From: a virus | IMG/VR virus record: IMGVR_UViG_3300046535_002299 | Span: 1-24,762 of that record | DNA: 24,762 nt | Direction: 5' to 3' (one strand) | Part shown: positions 7,306 through 14,362 of the stretch, one piece after another | Layout: the number at the start of each line of letters is the position of its first letter | Numbering within the stretch: position 1 is the first letter of the stretch | Notes under the pieces: generated by a model | Database searches by the model: none | Seen by the model: the letters and a program-made list of their open reading frames with translations, nothing else | What the model was told of the DNA's origin: nothing | Translations under genes and position numbers: made by a program

Positions 7306-9009
7306 TCAGTATAATTCTGGCAAACAATATACCGTTACTGGATTTTCAACCACTATAGTTTCACCGCCACATCCCAAATCTTTCATAGGCTGATCAATCC
7401 AATAATTCTGAATTGCTTTTTTTATCGCACGATCTTCAATGTACATTTCTGCCTTTCTTGCAGACATAGTAAGAGAAGATTTTAATATTTTTTTTTGTTT
7501 CATTGTAATTGGCTGTTCTTCAGATGGATACCATTTGCCAAAGTTTCCATTCAGTTGTTTTTCGCCATAACTTTTTATTAAAGGGACAATCTTATTTGCG
7601 TACCATCCATATTGCTGGGGCCATAAATGAGCAGACCCTCCCCAAATATAAAAACTTCCATATTGATCTTTCCAATGCACTTCAGCACCAAAAATATTAA
7701 ATCCACTTTCTCTTTCTCCTCCTATTCCAGGGCCTTTTGTCCTAATCAATTCAAAAAGAGAAAATCCCCAATCATGAGGTAAATAATAAAAATTTTTATA
7801 TTTTTCTATTCTTCGAATTCGACATTCATAAAACTGAAATGGAGAAATTCTAACATCTAAAACATTAACTTGAGGACTACGAAATCTTGATTTATAAAAT
7901 TCAGTAGCTTCCTTAACAGACCTTCTCTGTGCCTCTGTAAAAGACTGAAAAGTTGCATTATTATCTATATCTTCCCAAGACATCATTTTAGGATCGTTTC
8001 CGCAAAATTCTAAAACAAAACATTCATATTTATTTTCAGAAAGCCTGAGTCCTCTTCCTATCATTTGTTTATATAATACAGGACTACGTGTAGGTCTCGC
8101 AGAAATAATTGTTTGAATGGGAGGAAAATCAAATCCTTCTGATAATTTGACTGCATTAGTTATGAACTCTATTTCTCCGTTTTTCAACTGACACAAGATT
8201 TTTCCCAATTCATCTTTGGGAGTTTTATATGAAACACAAGCTGCTTTACGATTTTTTTCTTTTAAAAGATTAGATATTTTTTCAGCATGATCAACAGAAG
8301 TACAAAAAACTATTGCAGGGACTTTTTCTAAATACTGGCATCTTTCCGCTACTATTTTATTAATAGAATCACAGTTCATCACTCTGTCTAATTGATCAAT
8401 TTTATAGTCTCCCCCAGTATTTTTTATATTTTTTAACTCTCTATCAATCACTACTCTTATTCCATAAACTGGACAAATATACCCTTGTTGGGTTGCCTCT
8501 GACAAAGTCATTTTAAAAGAATGCGATTCGAATATAGAGGAAAGTTGAGCTTTATCTCCCCTTAAAGGAGTTGCTGTGAAACCCAACAAAATCTTTTTCT
8601 CAGAAAATATTTTGAAATATTCCAATACTTTTAGATAAGAAGCTGAAGTTGCATGGTGAGCTTCATCAATAATAACCATTTCAATATCTTCTGGTTTATA
8701 TTTTTCAAGATTCCTACATAATGTCTGTATCATTGAAATATTAATCTTTGAAAGCGTTTCTTTTTTGGTGCTTGAGATGATGGATATTTCATCTTCTTTG
8801 AAACCACATAACTTTGATTTTTCATAAGTTTGATGCAACAGTTCTTCTCTATGGACAATTATTAAACAATTTTTGTCCTTTCTTTTGGCGGCACTTAAAA
8901 AAGTTATTGTTTTCCCCGTGCCGGTTGGCATTGAAATAAGTTGAGAATGAGAAGGATCTGAAAAAATGGCATCAATTGCATTTTCTTGGTAAGAATATAA
9001 TTTCATCAT
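7306..9009 (-). CDS. DEAH-box superfamily 2 helicase
   Basis: This 567-residue ATP-dependent helicase has all the core motifs: a YQ-type N-terminal motif (SYQENAI), Walker A SMPTGTGKT (about residues 26-34), Walker B IIDEAHH (113-119), motif III GFTATP, and motif VI QMIGRGLR. It resembles SSL2/RAD25-like and type III restriction-enzyme helicase subunits, but no nuclease domain is visible. After residue 370 comes a region of unknown fold rich in Trp, Tyr and Phe. A CAGGAAA box precedes two adjacent ATGs. Lying between large terminase and portal is unusual for a replication helicase, so a role in replication restart, recombination or defence evasion is only inferred. Confidence 0.87.
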   Translation of the reverse strand: MMKLYSYQENAIDAIFSDPSHSQLISMPTGTGKTITFLSAAKRKDKNCLIIVHREELLHQTYEKSKLCGFKEDEISIISSTKKETLSKINISMIQTLCRNLEKYKPEDIEMVIIDEAHHATSASYLKVLEYFKIFSEKKILLGFTATPLRGDKAQLSSIFESHSFKMTLSEATQQGYICPVYGIRVVIDRELKNIKNTGGDYKIDQLDRVMNCDSINKIVAERCQYLEKVPAIVFCTSVDHAEKISNLLKEKNRKAACVSYKTPKDELGKILCQLKNGEIEFITNAVKLSEGFDFPPIQTIISARPTRSPVLYKQMIGRGLRLSENKYECFVLEFCGNDPKMMSWEDIDNNATFQSFTEAQRRSVKEATEFYKSRFRSPQVNVLDVRISPFQFYECRIRRIEKYKNFYYLPHDWGFSLFELIRTKGPGIGGERESGFNIFGAEVHWKDQYGSFYIWGGSAHLWPQQYGWYANKIVPLIKSYGEKQLNGNFGKWYPSEEQPITMKQKKILKSSLTMSARKAEMYIEDRAIKKAIQNYWIDQPMKDLGCGGETIVVENPVTVYCLPELY

Positions 9010-9040
9010 TTTCCTGTTTCATACATCAAAATAATTAATA

Positions 9041-9490
9041 TTAACAGCACGGAATTTCAGGAAAAGTCATTTCCAAAGCATGATTTTCGTCTTTCTTATT
9101 AGCTGGAATTCTTTTTGATTTCTCAGGCCCCTTAGGCAATTCCATCCAATGTGTTATGTTAGTAACGTAATAAGAAGGTCCAAATGAATTTTCATGATCA
9201 CGATCAATTGGGAAACTATGCATCCAGCAGTCATCAGGATCATATTCATTAAAATAATTCGCTGTCGTATAATTTCCCTCTTTATCCACAACGATAACAT
9301 CTTGCAAGTCAGGAGGAAGACAGTCCTCAACACTTATCCATTCAGTAGTGGGGTTTTTTTTTGAATCATTGGTTGGTAAATTTCTCAAATCGCTTTCAGA
9401 AAGTTTAGATAAAATTTCTTGGAATTGATCATAGATAGTACATGTACACTGTAAAGTGTGTTCGCCACATTTTTTACATTCCCCACTCAT
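9041..9490 (-). CDS. DUF551 protein with N-terminal cysteine cluster
   Basis: This 149-residue protein has a DUF551-type core: TEWISVEDCLPPDLQDVIVV at about residues 49-68, a central Asp/Trp stretch (DPDDCWMHSF), and the closing THWMELPKGPEK. DUF551 proteins are common small phage proteins of unknown function. The N-terminus adds CKKCGEHTLQCTC, four cysteines that could bind zinc. It belongs to a tandem group with the genes at 9951-10298 and 10314-10517, which share the same core in shorter form. Confidence 0.78.
   Translation of the reverse strand: MSGECKKCGEHTLQCTCTIYDQFQEILSKLSESDLRNLPTNDSKKNPTTEWISVEDCLPPDLQDVIVVDKEGNYTTANYFNEYDPDDCWMHSFPIDRDHENSFGPSYYVTNITHWMELPKGPEKSKRIPANKKDENHALEMTFPEIPCC
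9329..9351. repeat. Copy 1 of a 23-bp direct repeat inside DUF551 genes
   Basis: The 23 bases at 9329-9351 are identical to 10251-10273. Both encode the TTEWIS(V) opening of the DUF551 core on the minus strand. Full identity at synonymous positions suggests a recent duplication or gene conversion between the two paralogs. Confidence 0.7.
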
Positions 9491-9504
9491 TGCCGCCTCT
9501 TACA

Positions 9505-9726
9505 TCAATTTTGTGGTTTAAATCTTTCTTCTACAAATATATCGATAAATTCACGTAAATCGAATTCTTTTTCTTCTTCTGCAATAATTCTTTGCGCTAA
9601 TGCCGATGCAAATATCGATAAAATTTCTTTCATCTTTTTTTTATATTCAATGTGTAACTCATCTCGATCATTGAAAGTATTAACCAAAGCGCGCACTAAT
9701 TTTTCTTTGGGCAATTTCTGACGCAA
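9505..9726 (-). CDS. Small helical hypothetical protein, TTG start
   Basis: This 73-residue, mostly helical protein (MRQKLPKEKLVRALVNTFND, then Lys/Glu-rich helices and EFDLREFIDIFVEERFKP) begins at a TTG following GAGGTGACATT. That initiation region is nearly identical to the one used by the next upstream gene, whose product starts MSQKLDKE. The two genes overlap by 31 bases. The function is unknown. Confidence 0.6.
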   Translation of the reverse strand: MRQKLPKEKLVRALVNTFNDRDELHIEYKKKMKEILSIFASALAQRIIAEEEKEFDLREFIDIFVEERFKPQN

Positions 9727-9941
9727 AATGTCACCTCATCATTTTTTGAAAAATCCAATACTTCTGAAATATATGTTCCATCATAGTCAGATCCATTAGG
9801 CACTAATTCATTTCTCACTTTTTTTTGAAAAGATGCTGCTTTCTCAAAAGTATTGAATACCGCCAAGAGAAAAGAAGCAGTTTTATTGTGCCAACCCACT
9901 ACATACATTTTTGCATTTTCTTTGTCCAACTTCTGACTCAA
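9696..9941 (-). CDS. Small hypothetical protein, TTG start
   Basis: This 81-residue protein has a beta-helix-beta look: MSQKLDKENAKMYVVGWHNK, then SFLLAVFNTFEKAASFQKKV, then a short C-terminal region (GTYISEVLDFSKNDE). No motif is recognised. The TTG start follows GAGGTGACATT, seven bases after the stop of the DUF551 gene at 9951. The duplicated start region links it with the gene at 9505-9726, although the proteins differ after the first eight residues. Confidence 0.6.
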   Translation of the reverse strand: MSQKLDKENAKMYVVGWHNKTASFLLAVFNTFEKAASFQKKVRNELVPNGSDYDGTYISEVLDFSKNDEVTFCVRNCPKKN

Positions 9942-9950
9942 AATGTCACC

Positions 9951-10298
9951 TCACTGTTTTTTACATTTTCTTATGATAAACTTTTCTATTTCAGGCCACA
10001 TTTCAACATCATAGTCACCAGGCTCATTCAGCCATTCCTCAATTAAATTAATCATCTTTTTATATTTATCTGTTTTTTCTGGAGGAGAAGGCAATGGCAT
10101 CCAGTAAGTTGCAATTTCATTAGTGCCTCTTGAGTAATCATGAATCCAAACCATATTTTTATCTTCTATTGCAAAACACTCTCCAACGGTAACTTCATTT
10201 TTCCCATTTAAAAAAATCAGGTCCTCTTTAATCTTTGGAGTTTTATCTTTAACACTTATCCATTCAGTAGTGGAAATTTTTGCTTCATCTATACTCAT
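9951..10298 (-). CDS. DUF551-like protein
   Basis: This 115-residue protein carries the DUF551-type core: TTEWISVKDKTPKIKEDLIF (about residues 10-29), GNKNEV-like turn, MVWIHDYSRGTNEIATYWMP and LPSPPEK. It then has a C-terminal extension (LIEEWLNEPGDYDVEMWPEI) not present in its neighbour at 9041. It shares an identical 23-bp DNA stretch with that gene. The paralogs probably arose by local duplication. Confidence 0.75.
   Translation of the reverse strand: MSIDEAKISTTEWISVKDKTPKIKEDLIFLNGKNEVTVGECFAIEDKNMVWIHDYSRGTNEIATYWMPLPSPPEKTDKYKKMINLIEEWLNEPGDYDVEMWPEIEKFIIRKCKKQ
10251..10273. repeat. Copy 2 of a 23-bp direct repeat inside DUF551 genes
   Basis: This stretch is identical to 9329-9351 and encodes the conserved opening of the DUF551 core in the gene at 9951-10298. 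Confidence 0.7.
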
Positions 10299-10313
10299 GT
10301 TTTATCATTTTCT

Positions 10314-10517
10314 TTAAAGTCTTTCGCTTTCATCTTTTGGCAACTCCGGCAAAGTCATCCAATGTGTTACATTCAGAGTATTGCAGCTATAAGAAGACCA
10401 ATCGTGAGCTTCTTTATAACATCCATGATAGGCCATAATCTGCATTTCTGTTCCATCTGTCACTAAATACGGACCAAAATCAGCTGGAGAGTGCGCTTTT
10501 ATATCATTCCACTGCAT
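10314..10517 (-). CDS. Short DUF551-like protein
   Basis: This 67-residue minimal version of the neighbouring DUF551 proteins opens MQWNDIKAHSPADFGPYLVT, has a GCYKEAHDW middle, and ends NVTHWMTLPELPK, the same THWM-LP closing motif seen at 9041-9490. It lies 8 bases from the large terminase stop. No strong ribosome binding site is visible. The function is unknown. Confidence 0.65.
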   Translation of the reverse strand: MQWNDIKAHSPADFGPYLVTDGTEMQIMAYHGCYKEAHDWSSYSCNTLNVTHWMTLPELPKDESERL

Positions 10518-10525
10518 TTTTTATT

Positions 10526-11812
10526 CTAAAAATTTCTATTCGCCTGAAATCGATTTTGCATCCAATTTTGTTGAAGTTTAGCATGCATTTCGTAATCATA
10601 GGTAGTTATTTTATGAGTATAGACAGCATAGCGTAATGCATCCAAAGCATGGTCATCTTTTTTCAAAGGTCTATCCTCTCCCTTCTCTGATGCTTTAGGA
10701 TCCCATACATAAGATTCTATCTCTTTAATCAACCCCTTGCATTCATGACATACTAAAAGACTTCCTTTTTGCATTTCAGAACACATAAATATGATGCCAT
10801 CTGTGACATCGTTATCTGCATCTACAACATGCAATCCTCTTCTTCTAAGTTCTAATTTGAAAGCAGCTGCACTAGGATCTACATATACGGATTTTACACC
10901 ATAAGGTTCTAAAAACTCGGCTACATCATCCGCATATTCAGAATTTGTCTTCTGTCTTCCTTTAGTTCTAGAGTCCCATATATATTCTTTTTCTACCCAT
11001 CGAGATATACCCTTTTGCATACTTCTTCCCGTATTGATACCTACAAGGATACAAGCAAAATTATTTACAGTCCCATAATCTATTCCTGCAATCCAATATT
11101 CAGCTTGTCGGGGAGGGCGGGGAACTGTATATATAGCTTTATCAAAGAAATCAAAAATAGCGCCTTCTGCTAAACACCATAAACCAAGGTAGTTTCTTTT
11201 ATAGAATACGCCAGACAGGCTATTCTTAATTCTTTGCTTATAATCATCGTCTAAATAGGGATTGTCTTCTAAACTAAAATGAAGTTGATAATAATTTTTA
11301 TCCCCATTCTCAGATTTATCTATCCAGGTTTTTAATTTATGAGTAGGCTGAGATGGATTCATAGAAGCAAATCCCATGCTATGAGGATTAGACAATCGAG
11401 TATCTATCATGTCTATGATGGATTCTGGATAGAGTGTCATTTCATCGCAATAGGCAAGTGACATGGTTTTCCCTTGAAACTGCCCTATAGATCCTTCGTC
11501 TTTTGCTCCTATAGTAGATATAGTCTTATCCAAAAACTTTAATTGTCTTTTGCCTGCAAACCATGTACAAAACGGTCTAAAAAGAGATAACTGTTCACTT
11601 TCTAAAAGAAGTCTGATTGCATTCTGATATATTGTCTCAGAAGTATGTCCTATCATAAATATTTGAGAATCAGGACAGACATAAACTGCTTGCATAAAAC
11701 GGAACAAAGTCCCTACAGTCTTTCCTGAACGAACTGAACCATGCGCTAAGTTCCAGTGAGCCGTACTATTAATAATAAACTCAAGTTGCTTAGGCGATAA
11801 GGGAAGCGTCAT
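10526..11812 (-). CDS. Terminase large subunit
   Basis: The ATPase and nuclease motor that pumps DNA into the prohead. This 428-residue protein has a Walker A variant GSVRSGKT (residues 25-32), Walker B LAYCDE (119-124), and a coupling-type ASMNPSQPTH segment (about 150s). The C-terminal RNase H-like nuclease domain shows its metal residues in GIDYGTVNNF, SVYVDPSAAAF and KKDDHALDALRYAV. The length is normal for the family. The small subunit lies 2.5 kb away at 14305, separated by plus-strand cargo genes, whereas they are normally adjacent; insertion of the cargo is a simple explanation. The ATG lacks a strong ribosome binding site. Confidence 0.93.
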   Translation of the reverse strand: MTLPLSPKQLEFIINSTAHWNLAHGSVRSGKTVGTLFRFMQAVYVCPDSQIFMIGHTSETIYQNAIRLLLESEQLSLFRPFCTWFAGKRQLKFLDKTISTIGAKDEGSIGQFQGKTMSLAYCDEMTLYPESIIDMIDTRLSNPHSMGFASMNPSQPTHKLKTWIDKSENGDKNYYQLHFSLEDNPYLDDDYKQRIKNSLSGVFYKRNYLGLWCLAEGAIFDFFDKAIYTVPRPPRQAEYWIAGIDYGTVNNFACILVGINTGRSMQKGISRWVEKEYIWDSRTKGRQKTNSEYADDVAEFLEPYGVKSVYVDPSAAAFKLELRRRGLHVVDADNDVTDGIIFMCSEMQKGSLLVCHECKGLIKEIESYVWDPKASEKGEDRPLKKDDHALDALRYAVYTHKITTYDYEMHAKLQQNWMQNRFQANRNF

Positions 11813-11870
11813 AATTAAATTATATATATAATAATGTTAAATAAATCAAATATTATAGACAAACCTGAAA

Positions 11871-12035
11871 ATGATTGTAGATTGTATATCAGATCTACAT
11901 GGGTTTTATCCAGAAATGGAAGGGGAAGATCTTCTGATCGTAGCTGGGAACCATGATACTCAAATGCAAGAGGAAGATTATAAGAAATTATGCAAGAAAG
12001 TATTGAAATTGAAGAAGGTATATTCGATAATCTAA
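11871..12035 (+). pseudogene. Collapsed metallophosphoesterase (54 residues)
   Basis: This frame reads MIVDCISDLHGFYPEMEGED, then LLIVAGNHDTQ and a Lys-rich tail. Calcineurin-like phosphoesterases normally open with a D-x-H-G motif, then a GD motif after a phrase such as DLLIHAGD, and much later a GNHD motif. Here the phrase LLIVAG runs straight into NHD, so about 30-60 residues normally between the GD and GNHD motifs are missing, consistent with a deletion between the two similar G-containing motifs. The frame remains open and ends after a short helix, lacking the later His motifs. It is either a remnant or a repurposed miniprotein; catalytic activity is unlikely. Confidence 0.65.
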
Positions 12036-12244
12036 ATGAGTTTATAGCAAAAAATAATATAAATGCTGTTCATGTATTAAATTTTCTAGTGACCACGTTA
12101 ACAGGCTATCTTGCAAAAAGCGACTGCCCACAAAATGAGATACACAGATTGTTTAGAGGAATGTCTAGTAGCATAAAATTAATGCGAAAAGATGGGATTT
12201 TTAACATGTCACCATCTAAAGATTCTTATAACAAGAGTCATTAA
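11990..12244 (+). CDS. Small hypothetical protein
   Basis: This 84-residue acidic, helical protein (MQESIEIEEGIFDNLNEFIA, then VHVLNFLVTTLTGYLAKSDC) overlaps the end of the collapsed phosphoesterase by 46 bases in another frame. An AGAGGAAG sequence lies about 14 bases upstream, somewhat far. There is no recognised family. It may be the first intact gene of the plus-strand cargo block. Confidence 0.55.
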   Translation: MQESIEIEEGIFDNLNEFIAKNNINAVHVLNFLVTTLTGYLAKSDCPQNEIHRLFRGMSSSIKLMRKDGIFNMSPSKDSYNKSH

Positions 12245-12256
12245 TTTATTTTTCAC

Positions 12257-12284
12257 TTGCAATAATTCCTATGTTCTTTACTAT
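12257..12284 (+). promoter_or_regulatory. Candidate promoter of the U-box cassette
   Basis: TTGCAA (12257-12262) and TACTAT (12279-12284) are separated by 16 bases on the plus strand, upstream of the ATG at 12326. It is a moderate sigma70-like match and would let the two following genes be expressed independently of the phage operons, as expected of morons. Confidence 0.4.
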
Positions 12285-12325
12285 GTTAAGGTGAATTAAA
12301 GAATTTAAATATTAAGGGAAAGAAT

Positions 12326-12700
12326 ATGGGTTGCTGTTTTAGAGTGATGAGTTCGTGTTTTCAGGGCATTCCCACAACGTTGACTTCAAGAGGCGACCCA
12401 GATGTAATAATACAAAAATACAGGTGGCCATTTGGAAGAACGTACGAAGGAGCGATTCCGCTAAAATTCATTACAGAAGAAATAGAATATACTACCAAAT
12501 CAGGAGAAGTAAAAACAAAAAAGGTGACTAGCTCTACTGGGGGAGACGATCAAATTTCTCACCAGCGTTACGCCGATTCTGTATTCGCAGACATACTGAT
12601 GAATATCTTCAAAGCCGCGATGGTCATTTTGATAGCAATTTCTTTGTTGGGCATAGGAATGGTTATTCAATCTCGTTACAAAATTATACAACAAAAATAA
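12326..12700 (+). CDS. Tail-anchored membrane protein with MGCC N-terminus
   Basis: This 124-residue protein starts MGCCFRVMSSCFQG, with three cysteines in the first eleven residues, followed by a soluble, beta-rich middle (residues 25-90). A single hydrophobic helix at about 96-114 (AAMVILIAISLLGIGMVI) is followed by a short basic tail (QSRYKIIQQK). This is the architecture of a tail-anchored protein, with the N-terminus in the cytosol. An N-terminal Met-Gly-Cys-Cys is found in eukaryotic lipid-modified proteins, but position six is Arg rather than Ser/Thr, so myristoylation is doubtful. A strong AAGGGA box precedes the ATG. It is followed 12 bases later by the U-box gene. No family is recognised; an effector role is inferred from its partner. 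Confidence 0.68.
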   Translation: MGCCFRVMSSCFQGIPTTLTSRGDPDVIIQKYRWPFGRTYEGAIPLKFITEEIEYTTKSGEVKTKKVTSSTGGDDQISHQRYADSVFADILMNIFKAAMVILIAISLLGIGMVIQSRYKIIQQK

Positions 12701-12712
12701 GGGGGAATATTT

Positions 12713-13561
12713 ATGTCGGCAACAGCAGGTGCTCCTCCAGATTGGATGAGAGCTCAACATTATTACGCCACGCATGAACACTATTCACGAAATTTTTCAA
12801 AAGAAGAACAAGAAAAAGTAAATAAAATTATGGCTGAAAAGAGAGATGCTCACGAAAATCTCTTTTTGGGACAAGTGATTGCAAGTGCTGCGTCTTTCAT
12901 TCCAGCAGGTCCTGTTGGTGTTTTTGTTGGTGCTATAGGAGGAGCATTTTCCTCTGCGGCAATGGTAGGTACCATAATAATGGTTGAAAAAAGAGATGCA
13001 GAAAGAGCAATCATTGATGAAGCAATGGAAAAGATTTTCAAAAATGTTCGCGTAGAAATAAGCGATATTTTAGACGAACACTTTCAAGAAGCCGATCGAT
13101 TCATTTGCCCTATTAACCTGTGTCTCCCTGAAGATCCTGTGGTTATAAATTCTCCAGAAATAAAAGTAAAAAAAAGGTTTTTCTTCGAAAGAACCGCTCT
13201 CGTGGATTATATAGCAAGACATGGTTATATTTGCCCTAAAACGAGAATAACTTTTGAATCAAAAAATATTCAAACTTCCCTCGAATTTTATCCCACAATT
13301 GGAAAGATGTGTCATAAAATACTCAAAGAAGCGCAAAGAGTTAGCAGATGTTCTTTAAGACAATTGCGGTGTTTGGAAGTAATGAGATGTATTTGTCAAA
13401 AACAATGTGATACTAAATTTCTTAAAAACAGAAAAGAAGTTGTAGATAAAAGGAATGCCAATCGCATTGGTGATAAGTCATATTATGGAAGAATGTCAAA
13501 TTTAATGGGAAAATTTGATCCCTCTATCGATGATGTCAACTCAGATGAGGAAAAAGAATAA
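12713..13561 (+). CDS. U-box domain protein with membrane-hairpin segment
   Basis: U-box domains are the E2-binding module of a class of eukaryotic ubiquitin ligases, also used by some secreted bacterial effectors. In this 282-residue protein, residues 129-206 match the fold: FICPI at the start, EDPVV (140-144), FFFERTALVDYIARHG (157-171, the helix with the usual buried residues), YICPKTRITF (172-181), then a YPTIGKMCHKIL helix. Residues 50-91 form a long Ala/Gly-rich hydrophobic segment with GxxxG-like spacing that could be a membrane hairpin. The C-terminus has a cysteine-rich basic helix and an acidic end. AAGGGGG precedes the ATG. It forms a two-gene cassette with the tail-anchored protein. 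E3 activity is inferred from the fold only. Confidence 0.78.
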   Translation: MSATAGAPPDWMRAQHYYATHEHYSRNFSKEEQEKVNKIMAEKRDAHENLFLGQVIASAASFIPAGPVGVFVGAIGGAFSSAAMVGTIIMVEKRDAERAIIDEAMEKIFKNVRVEISDILDEHFQEADRFICPINLCLPEDPVVINSPEIKVKKRFFFERTALVDYIARHGYICPKTRITFESKNIQTSLEFYPTIGKMCHKILKEAQRVSRCSLRQLRCLEVMRCICQKQCDTKFLKNRKEVVDKRNANRIGDKSYYGRMSNLMGKFDPSIDDVNSDEEKE

Positions 13562-13572
13562 ACCTTAATTCC

Positions 13573-13606
13573 AAAAAACAAAGCCCCCCGATAAAGAGAG
13601 GCTTTG
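13573..13606 (-). terminator. Rho-independent terminator on the minus strand
   Basis: CAAAGCC (13579-13585) pairs with GGCTTTG (13600-13606) around a 14-base loop. Read on the minus strand the hairpin is followed directly by TTTTTT (13573-13578). It would end transcripts of the zinc-finger gene at 13677-13862 and, read from the plus side, may also weakly end the U-box cassette transcript. Confidence 0.7.
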
Positions 13607-13676
13607 GTTCCATGACATCCGGCCATAGAATTTTAACAAAACAACATTGCCTATTATATATTGTAATTATACATTT

Positions 13677-13862
13677 TTAAACATATTTGATGCGAAATCC
13701 GCTTTTTTTCCAATGTCTTGCCGGATCTGATCCTTTTGTGCGCCTCCCTTTTTGTTGTGCTTTGGAAAGGCAATCTTTGCAAGTATTAGGACGAGATTGA
13801 GCAGTAAAAGATAAGGTCACATATTTGATTTCTTTACATCTTCTGCATTCACGCATTTGCAT
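13677..13862 (-). CDS. Small zinc-finger protein
   Basis: This 61-residue protein begins MQMRECRRCKEIKYVTLSF and has a second cysteine pair in TCKDCLSKAQQ. The CxxC-x(18)-CxxC layout is that of a small four-cysteine zinc ribbon. The rest is strongly basic (KGRRTKGSDPARHWKKSG), suggesting nucleic-acid binding. An AAGGATG box precedes the ATG. It has its own minus-strand terminator and lies alone between plus-strand cargo genes. It may resemble the zinc-ribbon half of an HNH protein but no HNH motif is present. Confidence 0.65.
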   Translation of the reverse strand: MQMRECRRCKEIKYVTLSFTAQSRPNTCKDCLSKAQQKGRRTKGSDPARHWKKSGFRIKYV

Positions 13863-13946
13863 AAGAAATCATCCTTTTTCTGTTTGTAAAAATTAAATTG
13901 TATGTATATTGCATATGAATACAAAAATCAAAGTTAAATTTTCAAC

Positions 13947-14198
13947 ATGAATAAAGATGAAGAATTGAGAAGGAACATAGAATCTTTTATGTCAGAATTT
14001 TCAGAACTCATGGAAAAAAATGAAAACAGAATACCTTTAGAGACTTTAATGATCGGTGCCTTGGCTTCTTCTGCGGCCAAGATTTTTGCAAATGCTTCTT
14101 CTAAAAAAGAAGCAAGAAAGTTAATCAGAATTGGCATCTATTATGCAGAATTTGGGATTGACAAGGCTTTAAAAAAAATCAAAGAGAAGAAGATATGA
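13947..14198 (+). CDS. Small hypothetical protein
   Basis: This 83-residue, highly helical protein has an acidic N-terminus (MNKDEELRRNIESFMSEFSE), a short Ala/Ser-rich mildly hydrophobic helix (TLMIGALASSAAKIFANASS) and a basic end (KALKKIKEKKI). The Ala/Gly helix is too polar for a certain membrane span. The stop is shared with the start of the next gene (ATGA). No ribosome binding site is evident upstream of the ATG. The function is unknown. Confidence 0.6.
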   Translation: MNKDEELRRNIESFMSEFSELMEKNENRIPLETLMIGALASSAAKIFANASSKKEARKLIRIGIYYAEFGIDKALKKIKEKKI

Positions 14199-14362
14199 CA
14201 GAAGAATCACCCATACCAAAAAAAGATGAATTGTTGCAAATACTTGATGAGATGGTGGCTAGAATAAATGATTTGCCACAACATGCTACATTTGCGCCCG
14301 TCACTCATGCTGATTTTTGTTCATTATTGATGTTGTTATCTTCGATATTGCGTGCTGATTGA
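14195..14362 (+). CDS. Small protein overlapping the terminase small subunit in antisense
   Basis: This 55-residue frame begins MTEESPIPKKDELLQILDEM and continues as two helices with a cysteine. It starts inside the ATGA overlap with the upstream gene, good evidence of coupling. Its last 58 bases (14305-14362) lie on the opposite strand to the C-terminus of the small terminase gene, so the same DNA codes in both directions. The function is unknown. Confidence 0.6.
   Translation: MTEESPIPKKDELLQILDEMVARINDLPQHATFAPVTHADFCSLLMLLSSILRAD

Noticed and set aside
9329-10273. Identical 23-bp tracts as attachment sites or a CRISPR repeat pair
   Set aside because: They lie inside homologous coding positions of two DUF551 genes, so gene duplication explains them.
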